A stretch of 64,000 nucleotides of DNA from Chryseobacterium paludis (lineage in GTDB: Bacteria; Bacteroidota; Bacteroidia; Flavobacteriales; Weeksellaceae), in contig NZ_CP099966.1 of NCBI RefSeq assembly GCF_025403485.1, forward strand, positions 1,860,001-1,924,000, written 5' to 3'. The position numbers and the translations under genes are program-made. This document shows, piece by piece, positions 37,025 to 45,326 of the stretch (positions are counted from its first letter, which is position 1; every line of letters begins with the position of its first letter). The notes under the pieces were generated by a model, which had not been told where the DNA came from, did no database searches, and worked only from the letters and a program-made list of their open reading frames with translations.

Positions 37025-38296
37025 ATGAGAAGAAAATTATTATTTGGTGAGCGTATGATACTAGGAGATGGAACTGAGGCTTTTAATGGCATCATTCCGT
37101 TCAGACTAAAAGGTACTTTCACATTGGAAGAGATCCAACAGGCTTTGGTTCAGCTTCAAAATAAACATCCATGGCTTAGAGCACACGTCATCCACGATGA
37201 AGAAAATATTCCCTGGTTTGAAGTCCCTGAAAAGGTTGTACCCATTCCTATAAGGGAAGTTCCCCGAACAGGAGAAGACGATTGGCAGGAAGAATCTATG
37301 AAAGAATGGTATATGCCTTTTGATCATAAAAAATTACCTCTGATAAGATTTGTATGGATTAAAGGAGAAGAACTTTCAGATATGTTTTTCTCGTTTCACC
37401 ATTGTTTATGTGATGGTGGTTCGGCAATGACCCTTTTGTATGAATTTTTACAGGTATTAGATAATCCATCTGCTGATATTGGTATTGAGAAACCTATCCT
37501 TGGAATTCAGGATATCGTTCCGGCAGCTATTTTAAACAGTCGCAGACAAAAGCTGAAAGTAAAATTTATAGGCCGGGTGGCATCTACTATAATCAAATAC
37601 GCTCCTTTGGGCAAAAAACCAATTGAAAGGCAAAAGGACTATATGATCCATTGGAAATCTGATCGTGAATTCACACAACAACTGATCTCTTACTGCAAAT
37701 CGAATGGTTTTACAGTTAATACTTTTTTATGTGCAATAGTCCTTAGGGCATTTAAAAAAATAAGAGGAAAAACGGCATTAAATAAAATTTGTTGTCCTGT
37801 AGATATAAGACGTCTTACACCTCAAATTAAACATGACCATATTTTTGCTTTTGGGTTGATGGTTGAAGTTTCTATCAATGAGAAAATGGATTTTATAGAT
37901 AACGTACGTCAGATGCAAGAGACCGTAAAACGTAAGACTGCCAAACTTGATCCTTACAATAAGATGATGGTGATAGAGTCCTGGCACTATGCTTTGGATG
38001 ATTTCACAAAGATATTAAGGAATGGTAAGTCAACCAATGACTGTATGCTCTCCAATCTGGGGCTTATTCAGGTTCCTAATGATTATAAGAAATTTACTCT
38101 GGATACCGTTTTCAGCCCTTCCGCTCTTGGTCCTTTGGGTCAAACCACAGGATTTGTAGTTTCAACATTCAATGGAGAAATGGATTTTACTTTCATTGGA
38201 AGTGAGGGATATTTAAAATATTCGGAGGCATTAGCGATTCGTGAGGAAATCATAGAATCCATTAAACAACAAATGGAATATATAGCAGTATCATGA
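37025..38296 (+). CDS. condensation-domain/PapA-like acyltransferase 2
   Basis: A 423-residue close paralogue of the preceding acyltransferase, starting MRRKLLFGERMILGDG, with the intact motif FHHCLCDGG. The same lengths and motifs (RRQKLKVKFIGRVAS, CPVDIRRLTP, DCMLSNLGLIQVP) indicate a tandem duplication. It lies 41 bp after gene 1 and its stop overlaps the next start (ATGA). It probably acylates a different hydroxyl or uses a different acyl donor than gene 1. Which one cannot be read from the sequence. Confidence 0.85.
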   Translation: MRRKLLFGERMILGDGTEAFNGIIPFRLKGTFTLEEIQQALVQLQNKHPWLRAHVIHDEENIPWFEVPEKVVPIPIREVPRTGEDDWQEESMKEWYMPFDHKKLPLIRFVWIKGEELSDMFFSFHHCLCDGGSAMTLLYEFLQVLDNPSADIGIEKPILGIQDIVPAAILNSRRQKLKVKFIGRVASTIIKYAPLGKKPIERQKDYMIHWKSDREFTQQLISYCKSNGFTVNTFLCAIVLRAFKKIRGKTALNKICCPVDIRRLTPQIKHDHIFAFGLMVEVSINEKMDFIDNVRQMQETVKRKTAKLDPYNKMMVIESWHYALDDFTKILRNGKSTNDCMLSNLGLIQVPNDYKKFTLDTVFSPSALGPLGQTTGFVVSTFNGEMDFTFIGSEGYLKYSEALAIREEIIESIKQQMEYIAVS

Positions 38297-39552
38297 TCAA
38301 ACGAAAATTAATGATGGTAGAAAGAATCATGTATGTTGATTCCAAGACACCTTTAAACTGTGTATTTACTGCAAAAATAAATGGAGTACTTCGAGAAGAA
38401 AACTTTATAGTAGCTTTAGAAAAAATTCAGCGGAAGCATTCTTTACTTAGATCCAGGATTGATATCGATAGTGAACAGTATCCTTTTTTTATAGAAGAGA
38501 AAGAGATGACCGCCATTCCTATTCGCACAGTGCAGCGGCAAACTGATGAAGATTGGTTGCTGGAATCCGAAAAAGAGTGGTTCCGCATGTTTGAAGATCA
38601 TAAGAAACCACTGGCTCAGCTGGTATGGGTTAGAGGGGAGGCTGTCTCTGAAATTCTTTGGGTATTACCTCACTGTATTTGCGATGGAACATCACTTGTA
38701 ACCCTGATGCGGGAACTTCTCTGTCTGTTGGATAATCCCTCTCTGGAATTGGATTCTTATCAGGCATTTAGCTCCGTCAATGATTTTCTTCCTGCCGGGT
38801 TTAATACAAAAAAAAAGGTGCGCAAAGCAAGGTTCTTTTTGCTGATGGCCAGACTCTTTTTTCTGATGCAGCGGAAAAGTAAAAAAAGAAATCTTGGGAA
38901 AAACTATGTCATCCATTGGAAATTGAATCCAGAAATAACCACGCAGATTACCAATACCTGTAAATCTCATGGTGTTTCTGTACACTCTCTATTATGTGCT
39001 TCATTCATGCAGGCATTTCAGGAAATACAGGGATCTCAGGCTAAACGAAAAGTGATCAGCCCTGTGGATGTCCGTCATTTTATTCCGGAAATTAAGCAGG
39101 ATCATGTATTTGCTTTTGCCCCAACGGTAGAGCTTTCTTTAAAAAAAGGCAATCACGGCTTGTTTGATCACGCCGCACAAATTAAAAAAGAGCTCCTTGA
39201 GAAAATACAGAAAATAGAGGCGCGGGAACTTTTATGGATGGGTGAACAGATGCATCCTATCGTTGAGCGTATGATCAAAGTGCTAAAATCAAGCAATGGC
39301 GGACATGATATTACCTTGTCCAATATGGGTAAAATTGATATCCCGGATAAATACCGGAATTTTAGGCTGGAAACAATTATAAGTCCCACAGTTGCTTTTC
39401 CCTGGTTGAATTCGAATACCCTGGTTACAACTACCTACAACCAACAAATGGACTTTACCATGATGTCGAATGAAGATTTTCTTTCCCAGCAGAAAGCCAC
39501 CGAAATTAAAGATAAAGCTCTTGAATTACTAACTGTATCTTTGCAGAATTAA
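38293..39552 (+). CDS. condensation-domain/PapA-like acyltransferase 3 (divergent)
   Basis: A 419-residue protein of the same family but clearly more divergent. The motif reads LPHCICDG: the first His of HHxxxDG is Pro, while the catalytic second His, Asp and Gly remain. MIKRKLMMVERIMY replaces the LLFGER start. SPVDVRHFIPEIKQDHVFAF and DITLSNMGKIDIP match the family. Because the second His is the proposed base, activity is possible. Three paralogues in a row suggest three acylation steps or one regulatory or partner copy. It starts by ATGA overlap with acyltransferase 2. Confidence 0.82.
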   Translation: MIKRKLMMVERIMYVDSKTPLNCVFTAKINGVLREENFIVALEKIQRKHSLLRSRIDIDSEQYPFFIEEKEMTAIPIRTVQRQTDEDWLLESEKEWFRMFEDHKKPLAQLVWVRGEAVSEILWVLPHCICDGTSLVTLMRELLCLLDNPSLELDSYQAFSSVNDFLPAGFNTKKKVRKARFFLLMARLFFLMQRKSKKRNLGKNYVIHWKLNPEITTQITNTCKSHGVSVHSLLCASFMQAFQEIQGSQAKRKVISPVDVRHFIPEIKQDHVFAFAPTVELSLKKGNHGLFDHAAQIKKELLEKIQKIEARELLWMGEQMHPIVERMIKVLKSSNGGHDITLSNMGKIDIPDKYRNFRLETIISPTVAFPWLNSNTLVTTTYNQQMDFTMMSNEDFLSQQKATEIKDKALELLTVSLQN

Positions 39553-39554
39553 TC

Positions 39555-40091
39555 ATGAAACCTGATCCATCTAAAGAAATAAAAAAGAAAACTACCCTTA
39601 AACGCTTTTTAATAAAGCGAACCCTTTATTATGTCCTTCCCAATATGATTTTTAATTTTATTGTTGCTTATGCAAGCTTCAGGGAGTTGGGTTATACTCA
39701 TTTCTTTGCAGGAACACAAAATCTGGCGAGGCTTACTTTGCCAATGGCCATATTTTTACCCGTCATTCTCACCATTGATATTATCAAAAGAGTGACTGTT
39801 GCTGCCGAAGAAGGATCTATTGAGTTTATGATCGATGATAATCTCAATACAAAAAGATTAATGACCAAATTGAGCATTTTACACGGTGTTGTTAGTGGTT
39901 TATTGGTGCTATCCATGTTGTTTTTAGCACAATATAACTTATCAGAGTATTATAAATTAGATGCTACTGCAATGGCCATTCTTGTTGGTGTACTCGCTGG
40001 TTTACTGTCTGTATTGTCTGTTTATCTGCCGGTTAGACACTTAAGAAAATACTTTTATAAACCGATCTCAACCACTGAGTCTATTCACTGA
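39555..40091 (+). CDS. four-helix integral membrane protein, end of lipid operon
   Basis: A 178-residue protein with a basic N-terminus (MKPDPSKEIKKKTTLKRF) and four hydrophobic segments (about residues 25-47, 62-82, 117-137, 141-160). The soluble loop between helices 2 and 3 is charged. I recognise no family. It starts 2 bp after acyltransferase 3, so it belongs to the same operon. It could help export, flip or anchor the glycolipid, or organise the enzymes at the membrane. No transporter motif is visible, so this is a guess from position. Confidence 0.7.
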   Translation: MKPDPSKEIKKKTTLKRFLIKRTLYYVLPNMIFNFIVAYASFRELGYTHFFAGTQNLARLTLPMAIFLPVILTIDIIKRVTVAAEEGSIEFMIDDNLNTKRLMTKLSILHGVVSGLLVLSMLFLAQYNLSEYYKLDATAMAILVGVLAGLLSVLSVYLPVRHLRKYFYKPISTTESIH

Positions 40092-40256
40092 GTCATTTTG
40101 CGGCTTTTTTTATATTATTAAGTAATTACTGATTTCGTCAGAATATAATTTTTAGAGGCTAATAATTGTTAGCACCTTACAGGGAAATATTTTCCGAACT
40201 TTTTAATTAAATTAAATTTAATATTATAAATTTGTCTTTCTAACACATCAGAAAAC

Positions 40257-40367
40257 ATGAAAAATTTATTTTATCAATCCCTTGGGACAGGTCTCTCTGA
40301 GGCTATTCCTTTGTATCAACCGCCTCTTTTTCAAAACCATACTAAGTTTTCACCTTTTTTAATATAA
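40257..40367 (+). CDS. possible 36-residue peptide, unknown
   Basis: ATG at 40257, stop at 40365-40367. The peptide starts MKNLFYQSLGTGLSEAIPLY and is Pro/Leu/Phe-rich with no leader motif. TAAATTTG at 40227-40234 is a good -7 element with no clear -33 partner. The region to 40553 is otherwise without genes. It could be a chance frame or a leader peptide. Confidence 0.3.
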   Translation: MKNLFYQSLGTGLSEAIPLYQPPLFQNHTKFSPFLI

Positions 40368-40390
40368 AGCGATCTAAGTAATTTGGCATG

Positions 40391-40410
40391 AACTCTGTTG
40401 CTACAGAGTT
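40391..40410. repeat. perfect hairpin AACTCTGT-TGCT-ACAGAGTT
   Basis: An 8-bp perfect stem with a 4-nt loop and no following T-run, so it is unlikely to be a simple terminator. It lies 56 bp before the -7 element of the next gene and could be an operator. Confidence 0.45.
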
Positions 40411-40465
40411 GAATGTTGTACATCATATAGCCTGTATTTCAAAAATAAATATCAAAAAAAAGTGT

Positions 40466-40473
40466 TACTTTTG
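40466..40473 (+). promoter_or_regulatory. candidate -7 element TACTTTTG
   Basis: Matches TAnnTTTG exactly and is 81 bp before the ATG at 40554. No perfect TTTG at the -33 distance. Confidence 0.5.
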
Positions 40474-40553
40474 CTTTAGGGACGAAGTTTTCCAGATTAT
40501 TTCATCCCTGAATTGTGAGGACACCATATTATAAAATGTTAAAAATCAATCCA

Positions 40554-41108
40554 ATGAGGAAAATAATTTTACTATTTACTTGTCTGTTCGGTATTTCAAG
40601 CTTCGCACAAATTAAAGTGTTGAAAAATGAAAGTTTAGTGGAAATAGGTAAAGATAATTCTGTTGGCTTATATAAAAAGGAAGATAAATTTACGGTTAAT
40701 TATCAGGATCTTAACACCAGTAATCTCAATACCTTCAGGTCTTTCTCTTTCCAAAATATGAATGGAGATGTAACAGATCTTTATAAGCTGATTACAGATG
40801 GGTTCATATCTCTTCCTGAGAGCAATATTACTTTAGAACTTCCTAACGATATTATAGAGCTTCATTATGAAAAAAATTATGGCCAGCCTACTGTTCAGTT
40901 TATCCAGTATATCAATAAGAACAGAAAGTATGTTGGAAAATCTCAATTTTTAAATAAAAAGCAGGTAGATAAGATCTTTGGAAAAACAAGTGGAAAATCA
41001 GCTCTGTATGATAAATCAGCTGGCATGAATAATACCCATATCAACAAACAGGAAAATTCAGCCTCAACTAATAATTCAGGCAATAAAAATAAAAAATCCA
41101 GAAAATAA
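40554..41108 (+). CDS. secreted hypothetical protein
   Basis: A 184-residue protein. The ATG at 40554 begins a signal peptide (MRKIILLFTCLFGISSFAQ); 13 further codons upstream are unlikely to be used. The mature part has a beta-rich region (VEIGKDNSVGLYKKEDKFTV) and then LELPNDIIELHYEKNYG. The C-terminus is low-complexity, rich in Asn, Lys and Ser. No family is recognised. It is flanked by its own candidate promoter and a strong terminator, so it is a single-gene unit. Confidence 0.7.
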   Translation: MRKIILLFTCLFGISSFAQIKVLKNESLVEIGKDNSVGLYKKEDKFTVNYQDLNTSNLNTFRSFSFQNMNGDVTDLYKLITDGFISLPESNITLELPNDIIELHYEKNYGQPTVQFIQYINKNRKYVGKSQFLNKKQVDKIFGKTSGKSALYDKSAGMNNTHINKQENSASTNNSGNKNKKSRK

Positions 41109-41131
41109 TTATTATTTTTACAATATAACTG

Positions 41132-41160
41132 AACTCATTCACAGGAATGAGTTTTTTTAT
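41132..41160 (+). terminator. rho-independent terminator
   Basis: AACTCATTC (41132-41140), ACAG loop, GAATGAGTT (41145-41153), then a T-rich run. It follows the secreted hypothetical protein. It also shows that an in-frame start at 41147 for the next gene is wrong. Confidence 0.9.
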
Positions 41161-41163
41161 TTT

Positions 41164-41171
41164 TATTTTTG
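41164..41171 (+). promoter_or_regulatory. candidate -7 element TATTTTTG for the ABC ATPase
   Basis: Fits TAnnTTTG, 21 bp before the ATG at 41192. The -33 box is not obvious. Confidence 0.45.
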
Positions 41172-41191
41172 CAAAAAGATCATTACATCAT

Positions 41192-41902
41192 ATGTCGCTT
41201 CAAATAATCAATTTAACCAAAAAATTTGGTGAGCAAACTGCTCTTAACGATATTAATATCACCATTGATAAAAATGAGATCATAGGTCTTCTGGGACCAA
41301 ACGGTGCAGGAAAATCAACTTTAATGAAATCTATTGTAGGGGCACTAAAGATTGATGAAGGGCAGATAATTTTTAATGATAAAAACATTTCAGAACACGA
41401 AATAGAAAGCAAGAAAAACATTGGATTTCTTCCTGAAAACAATCCTCTTTATCTGGAAATGTATGTGAAAGAATACCTGCAGTTTGTCGCTAATATTCAT
41501 AAAATATCTGAAAGCCGGGTTAATGAAGTGATAGAGCTTGTAGGAATTACACCTGAAAAGTCTAAAAAAATAAGTCAGCTTTCAAAGGGGTATAAACAGA
41601 GAGTCGGTTTAGCACAAGCTATTATCCATCAGCCAGATCTGCTAATTTTAGATGAACCTACCAATGGTCTGGATCCTAATCAGATCATCGAAATCAGAAA
41701 TGTAGTAAAAGAAATTGGCAAAGAAAAGACTGTTCTTCTCTCTACGCACATTATGCAGGAAGTTGAAGCCTTATGTTCACGTGTCATTCTTATCCATAAA
41801 GGAAACATTCTTCAGGATTGCCCGATCGATGAATTTAAGGGGAAATTTGCCAGTCTGGAAGAGGCTTTTGCCAGCTATACATCGACTTTACCGCTATCTT
41901 AA
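41192..41902 (+). CDS. ABC transporter ATP-binding protein, GldA-like but short
   Basis: A 236-residue ABC ATPase from the ATG at 41192. Visible motifs are Walker A LLGPNGAGKST, the signature LSKGYKQRVGLAQA, Walker B LLILDEPTNGLD and the switch His in LLSTHIMQEVEA. The stretch GFLPENNPLYLEMYVKEYL and the downstream EVIELVGITPE closely resemble GldA, the ATPase of the gliding-associated ABC transporter of flavobacteria. GldA is about 300 residues, so the usual C-terminal extension is missing here. No permease gene is adjacent. It could be a shortened GldA or a related ATPase for another exporter. Confidence 0.8.
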   Translation: MSLQIINLTKKFGEQTALNDINITIDKNEIIGLLGPNGAGKSTLMKSIVGALKIDEGQIIFNDKNISEHEIESKKNIGFLPENNPLYLEMYVKEYLQFVANIHKISESRVNEVIELVGITPEKSKKISQLSKGYKQRVGLAQAIIHQPDLLILDEPTNGLDPNQIIEIRNVVKEIGKEKTVLLSTHIMQEVEALCSRVILIHKGNILQDCPIDEFKGKFASLEEAFASYTSTLPLS

Positions 41903-41909
41903 ATGGCTT

Positions 41910-41917
41910 TATATTTG
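41910..41917 (+). promoter_or_regulatory. candidate -7 element TATATTTG
   Basis: A perfect TAnnTTTG lies 8 bp after the ATPase stop and 39 bp before the next ATG, so the next gene may have its own promoter. Confidence 0.5.
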
Positions 41918-41955
41918 ATTAGGTTCAGGTAATCTAATTTTAAAACCTATTTGCC

Positions 41956-42396
41956 ATGATCAAAAAAATTTTAATGGGCACGTTTTTTATAGCCCTATTT
42001 TCTACCGTTAATGCTAATAGCCTTAGCGAAAATCCGATTATACAATCCAAAAGCAGTTCAGCCTATTTTCAGCAGGTTCCTAAAACAGTTATTATTAAAA
42101 CTAAGAAGTTTAAAGTACGAATTGATTTACAGCCGAATGGAAAATACCTTTATCAGGCTTGGGGTGCCAATTCAAAAATAACCTCGAAACCGAATATGAT
42201 CATCAGCGATGGTGAATTAGTTCCAGATGGTTCCGGAGGAAACTATTACTATGACTTTACAAATAAAGGGTATCATTACCAGATTTGGAGAAATTATCTT
42301 ACCGATTCAGCGAAAAAAGCACCTTACACACTTGTTGTAAGTGATGAAAACGGTAATACTGTGGTAGAACAAGATGGACAAGTCGTTAAAAAATAA
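41956..42396 (+). CDS. secreted hypothetical protein
   Basis: A 146-residue protein with a signal peptide (MIKKILMGTFFIALFSTVNA). The mature part has VIIKTKKFKVRIDLQPNGKY, YYYDFTNKGYHYQIWRNYL and YTLVVSDENGNTVVEQDG. It looks like a small all-beta domain rich in Tyr. I do not recognise it. Expected in the periplasm. Its 3' end shares a bidirectional terminator with the convergent patatin-like gene. Confidence 0.7.
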   Translation: MIKKILMGTFFIALFSTVNANSLSENPIIQSKSSSAYFQQVPKTVIIKTKKFKVRIDLQPNGKYLYQAWGANSKITSKPNMIISDGELVPDGSGGNYYYDFTNKGYHYQIWRNYLTDSAKKAPYTLVVSDENGNTVVEQDGQVVKK

Positions 42397-42398
42397 AA

Positions 42399-42431
42399 TA
42401 AAAACTCTCACTATCAAGGTGAGAGTTTTAT
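42399..42431. terminator. bidirectional terminator
   Basis: AAAACTCTCAC, 7-nt loop, GTGAGAGTTTT, between two convergent genes, with A-tract before and T-tract after. Confidence 0.9.
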
Positions 42432-42432
42432 T

Positions 42433-43233
42433 TTATGCTCCCAGCTGTTTAAGCTGTGTATAGAAATTACTATCTGCAAAACTATCTTTTGCTGCATTAT
42501 AGCCTATATTAAAGATCTCTTCTAAGCGATCTTTTTTTCTTTCAAAAGTTCCATAGCTAGAGAGTTCCTGTGATGAAATAAACCAATCACAGTAACCAAA
42601 TTTTCCTTTTTCAATTCTATAAGAAAGAAGATCATAAGAACGGGAAACAATGGCTTTGATCGATTTTAAATCTTTAATATCGATCTCATGAGGCGGAGAT
42701 ACAAAAACTCCAATTAATTTATCACACTCCTCTCTGATGATATCTGCCGGAAAATTATTTAACACCCCCCCATCACAGAACATTTCTTCACCAATGATAT
42801 AAGGGGTTGTAATCCCTGGAATTGAACATGAAGCAATGATAGCGTCTGTCACCATAAAGTTGTCATCAAATATCTTCTCTGTCCCCGATACCAATTCTGT
42901 GGCAACGATTTTTACTTCTTTATCCAAATCTCCTAATTTCATATCATGAAAGATCGGTTTCAGATAATTTGTAAAAATAATAGAAGAAACTAATCCAGGT
43001 TGATTGAAGGCAAAATGCTTCCAGTTGAAGAAATAAACTGAGTTGAAGAATTCCAGAATTTCTTCCGGTGTTTTACCTACAGCATATAAACATCCTACAA
43101 TAGAACCGGCACTGCAACAAGACAGTACATCAATATCAATATTCTTTTCAATTAAGAATTTTAAAACTCCGGCATGTGCAATACCCTTGGTACCACCTCC
43201 TGATAAAACAAGCCCTACTTTCTCAAGATTCAT
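42433..43233 (-). CDS. patatin-like phospholipase family protein with altered nucleophile elbow
   Basis: A 266-residue patatin-fold protein. The Gly-rich oxyanion loop is GLVLSGGGTKGIAHAGVL and the catalytic Asp is in FCDGGVLNNFP (DG/A motif). The nucleophile elbow reads CCSAGS instead of the usual GxSxG: the first Gly is Cys, while the Ser and second Gly remain. The enzyme may still be a lipid acyl hydrolase (phospholipase A-like). No signal peptide is present, so it is likely cytoplasmic. It stands alone, convergent with a secreted protein. Confidence 0.85.
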   Translation of the reverse strand: MNLEKVGLVLSGGGTKGIAHAGVLKFLIEKNIDIDVLSCCSAGSIVGCLYAVGKTPEEILEFFNSVYFFNWKHFAFNQPGLVSSIIFTNYLKPIFHDMKLGDLDKEVKIVATELVSGTEKIFDDNFMVTDAIIASCSIPGITTPYIIGEEMFCDGGVLNNFPADIIREECDKLIGVFVSPPHEIDIKDLKSIKAIVSRSYDLLSYRIEKGKFGYCDWFISSQELSSYGTFERKKDRLEEIFNIGYNAAKDSFADSNFYTQLKQLGA

Positions 43234-43299
43234 AGAATAAAATTAAGAAAACAGGGCGAGAAAAACAGATTATTTTTTATAAATATGCCAATTTTAAAA

Positions 43300-45243
43300 T
43301 TATTTTAATAAAAACTCCTGCATAAATCTTATGGTCGCAAGACGTTGGAAATCTATATTTTCCTTTTTCCGAAAGCCGTGACCTTCGTTTTTAGCTTCCA
43401 GATACCACACTGTTTTCCCCTGAGCTTTCAGTTTATCTCTCATCTGTTTGGCCTCTGAAACGGGGACTCTCGGATCATTGGTACCCTGAATAATAAACAT
43501 CGGCTTTTTGATTTTGTCAATATTGTTCAGAGGGGCAATTTTTGTAAAGAATTCAGCCATTTTGGGAATTCTTTCGTCCCCATACTCTACTCTCCGTAGA
43601 TCCCTTCTATATTCTTCTGTATTTTTCAAGAAAGTATTAAAATCGGAAATCCCTACAACATCTACAGAACATCGGATTTTATCTGCATATTCATAAGCAG
43701 TAGCCAATGTCATAAATCCACCATAACTGCCTCCCATAATCATTATCCTGTCTTTATCCAGTTCGGGTTGTTTTGCAATCCAGTCTAATAAGGCACCAAT
43801 ATCTTTAACAGAGTTCATTCTTAAATCCCAGTTATCAGCAGCTATAAATGTTTTTCCATATCCTGAAGAACCTCTTACATTTGGAAGGATCATTGCGATA
43901 CCCATTTCATTGGTGAAATAATTACCTGAACCTAATGATGACGCCATAGATTGGCTTTCAGGACCACCGTGTATGGAAATAATAACAGGCCTTTTACCTG
44001 TAAACTTTGATGAAGCAGGATAATAAAATCCAGTAATCCGGGTATGATCAAAACTCTTCCATTCTATTAATTTTGGAACGGACATATCTGCAGGCTGCAT
44101 CTCTCCCTGCTCACTTTCTGTCCACCTTTCAATATTTCGTGAAGCCAGATCGAGTTTATAAATATCTGTTCCGCTATTGGCTGCTGACTGTGAAAAATAA
44201 AGTGACTTACTATCACCTGTGAATTTTGTTCCTCCGATCAGACCCATAGGAATCTTATTGATTGGAGTATACTGGTTGGTATTTGTATCCAAAAGATACA
44301 TTTTATTAATTCCATTTTCATTGGTTACAAAAATCAATTTAGATTTATCTTTTGATACTTCATAACTTTCAACATTCCAAGGAATTGAACTCGTTAAATA
44401 GTTGATCTTTTTTGTTTTTAAATTTAAAAAAGCCAATCTATTAAATTCATTGTCTCTGTCTGTTGTATACCATATTTCATCTGGAGTTTTTCCAAAAGAA
44501 GCTCCGGTCTGTACCACTCCTTTTTCTTTTCTATCTGTAATAGATTCAAGATTTTTAGTTTCCAGATCATAGATGTACAGATAAGAATCATTAGCTGAAA
44601 TATGTTCATCAAGGAGTATTTTTTTTCCATCATCTGAAACATCATTAATTCCCCAGCCACCACCTTTTACCTCTAGGATTAGTTGTGTATTTTCCGGATG
44701 CAAAGGATCCATATAATAAATATCTCTATCCCCACCATTTCTCTTTGTTGATGTAAAAAAGAATCCTGATCCATCTTTTTTCCAATTAATACCACTGTTC
44801 TGGCTTCTTCCGCCATCGGTAAGTAATTTAGATTCGTATGTTTTTAGATCCAGCTTATACAGCTGTCCAAATTCATTCCCTCCGGCATCCCTTATGTAGA
44901 TCAGATATTCTCCTTTTACCGGTTCATAACTTGCAATATTCACTGGTTCATCAAAAAAAGTAATCTGTTTCCTATCTCCCATGGGGCTGGAAATTTTATG
45001 AAGCTGATTAGTTGATGCAAAACGGGTTGTTGCGATCAATTCTTTGCCATTTGGATGAACATCGGCTAATCCAGCATTTCTGGTTTCAGAATATTTTTTA
45101 ATTGCCTGGGCTAAAGCTTTTGGAATAGGTAAAATATTTTCTGCAATAAGGTTTTCATTAGGGCTTACCAGCTCATTTTTTTCTTGTGCTGAAAGAACCA
45201 TCCCAGCCATAGAAAGAGCAATCATGATATATTTATTCTTCAT
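43300..45243 (-). CDS. S9 family prolyl oligopeptidase-like peptidase, secreted
   Basis: A 647-residue protein with a signal peptide (MKNKYIMIALSMAGMVLSAQ). Residues about 60-370 form the beta-propeller. The alpha/beta-hydrolase domain follows with catalytic Ser near residue 506 (GGSYGGFM), Asp near 591 (GTNDPRVP) and His near 623 (NEGHGFRK). GPESQSM and LPNVRGSSGYGKTF fit acylaminoacyl/dipeptidyl peptidase members of S9. It should cleave short peptides, often after Pro or at the N-terminus, in the periplasm. Exact specificity cannot be read from sequence. It lies downstream of a small secreted protein separated by a terminator. Confidence 0.9.
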   Translation of the reverse strand: MKNKYIMIALSMAGMVLSAQEKNELVSPNENLIAENILPIPKALAQAIKKYSETRNAGLADVHPNGKELIATTRFASTNQLHKISSPMGDRKQITFFDEPVNIASYEPVKGEYLIYIRDAGGNEFGQLYKLDLKTYESKLLTDGGRSQNSGINWKKDGSGFFFTSTKRNGGDRDIYYMDPLHPENTQLILEVKGGGWGINDVSDDGKKILLDEHISANDSYLYIYDLETKNLESITDRKEKGVVQTGASFGKTPDEIWYTTDRDNEFNRLAFLNLKTKKINYLTSSIPWNVESYEVSKDKSKLIFVTNENGINKMYLLDTNTNQYTPINKIPMGLIGGTKFTGDSKSLYFSQSAANSGTDIYKLDLASRNIERWTESEQGEMQPADMSVPKLIEWKSFDHTRITGFYYPASSKFTGKRPVIISIHGGPESQSMASSLGSGNYFTNEMGIAMILPNVRGSSGYGKTFIAADNWDLRMNSVKDIGALLDWIAKQPELDKDRIMIMGGSYGGFMTLATAYEYADKIRCSVDVVGISDFNTFLKNTEEYRRDLRRVEYGDERIPKMAEFFTKIAPLNNIDKIKKPMFIIQGTNDPRVPVSEAKQMRDKLKAQGKTVWYLEAKNEGHGFRKKENIDFQRLATIRFMQEFLLK

Positions 45244-45278
45244 ATTTAATTTTTTACTGAAATTAAATAATTTTCAAC

Positions 45279-45303
45279 AAAAAACCACAGATAAAATCTG
45301 TGG
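45279..45303 (-). terminator. rho-independent terminator (minus strand)
   Basis: On the minus strand, CCACAGA, TTTTA, TCTGTGG followed by TTTTTTG, directly after the gene at 45327-45920. Confidence 0.85.
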
Positions 45304-45326
45304 CTATATACTTTCTTAAATTAGAA

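Noticed and set aside
41147..41191. Longer start for the ABC ATPase
   Set aside because: The extra codons lie within the preceding terminator and the candidate promoter.
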